In this document: one piece after another, positions 5,428 to 5,489 of the stretch | Numbering within the stretch: position 1 is the first letter of the stretch | How the letters are laid out: every line of letters begins with the position of its first letter | Assembly: GCA_036280295.1 (NCBI GenBank) | Contig: DASURA010000303.1 | Location: 1 to 5,489, forward strand | Source: AWTP1-13 sp036280295 | GTDB taxonomy: Bacteria > Pseudomonadota > Alphaproteobacteria > Rhizobiales > Hyphomicrobiaceae | Length of the DNA: 5,489 bases | Direction: 5' to 3' | The notes under the pieces: model-generated | Told to the model about the DNA's origin: nothing | What the model saw: only the letters and a program-made list of their open reading frames with translations | The model's database searches: none | Translations under genes and position numbers: made by a program

Positions 5428-5489
5428 ATGTCTGAGCACAGCAGCGGCGCGATCGCCCTGACTGGCGCGCTGTCGAGCGCTCCGCGGCC
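5428..5489 (+). CDS. N-terminus of an unrecognised gene (cut by window end)
   Basis: The ATG at 5428 is preceded by GGAGA at 5419-5423, well placed for ribosome binding, and opens a frame to the window edge. The visible start reads MSEHSSGAIALTGALSSAPR. Only 20 full codons are seen, so no family can be named. The Ser/Ala-rich start lacks the charged-then-hydrophobic pattern of a standard signal peptide. It is probably the first gene of the next transcription unit, read in the same direction as the tRNA. Confidence 0.45.
   Translation, partial: MSEHSSGAIALTGALSSAPR

Overview
This is a GC-rich window from a bacterial chromosome, most likely an alphaproteobacterium. The evidence is the GC-biased codon use, the CpaE-type pilus ATPase, and an SDR/flavin-monooxygenase pair of a kind common in that class. 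A sphingomonad is possible, but the sequence here does not settle the genus.

Layout from left to right. (1) Positions 1-1742, minus strand: the first 139 codons of a short-chain dehydrogenase resembling the (3R)-hydroxyacyl-CoA dehydrogenase domain of multifunctional enzyme type 2, cut by the window edge. It lies 65 bp downstream of a complete group A FAD-dependent aromatic-type monooxygenase. The two probably form a small catabolic operon. (2) 1850-3241, minus strand: a complete CpaE-like protein, with a degenerate receiver-like domain followed by a MinD/ParA-like ATPase. It stands alone, with no other Flp/Tad pilus genes in view. (3) 3242-3820: a 579-bp intergenic region rich in dyad symmetries, including a perfect 18-bp inverted repeat just downstream of a plausible promoter for the next gene. 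(4) 3821-4495, plus strand: a TetR/AcrR-family repressor with a WHG-type ligand domain. (5) 4496-4767: gene-free, very GC-rich DNA ending in a GC hairpin. (6) 4768-4843: tRNA-Lys (anticodon CTT), with encoded CCA. (7) 4844-5427: no confident gene, only weak small reading frames and a 10-bp-stem hairpin. (8) 5428 to the edge: the start of an unrecognised gene with a good ribosome binding site.

Functionally, the dehydrogenase and monooxygenase could act on an aromatic, polyketide-like or acyl-CoA substrate. The TetR protein is the obvious candidate local regulator, but it is more than 2 kb from those genes and most simply regulates itself through the repeats in its own leader. I found no CRISPR array, transposase, toxin-antitoxin pair or other clearly new system. 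The most interesting structure is the paired operator-like repeat upstream of the TetR gene.
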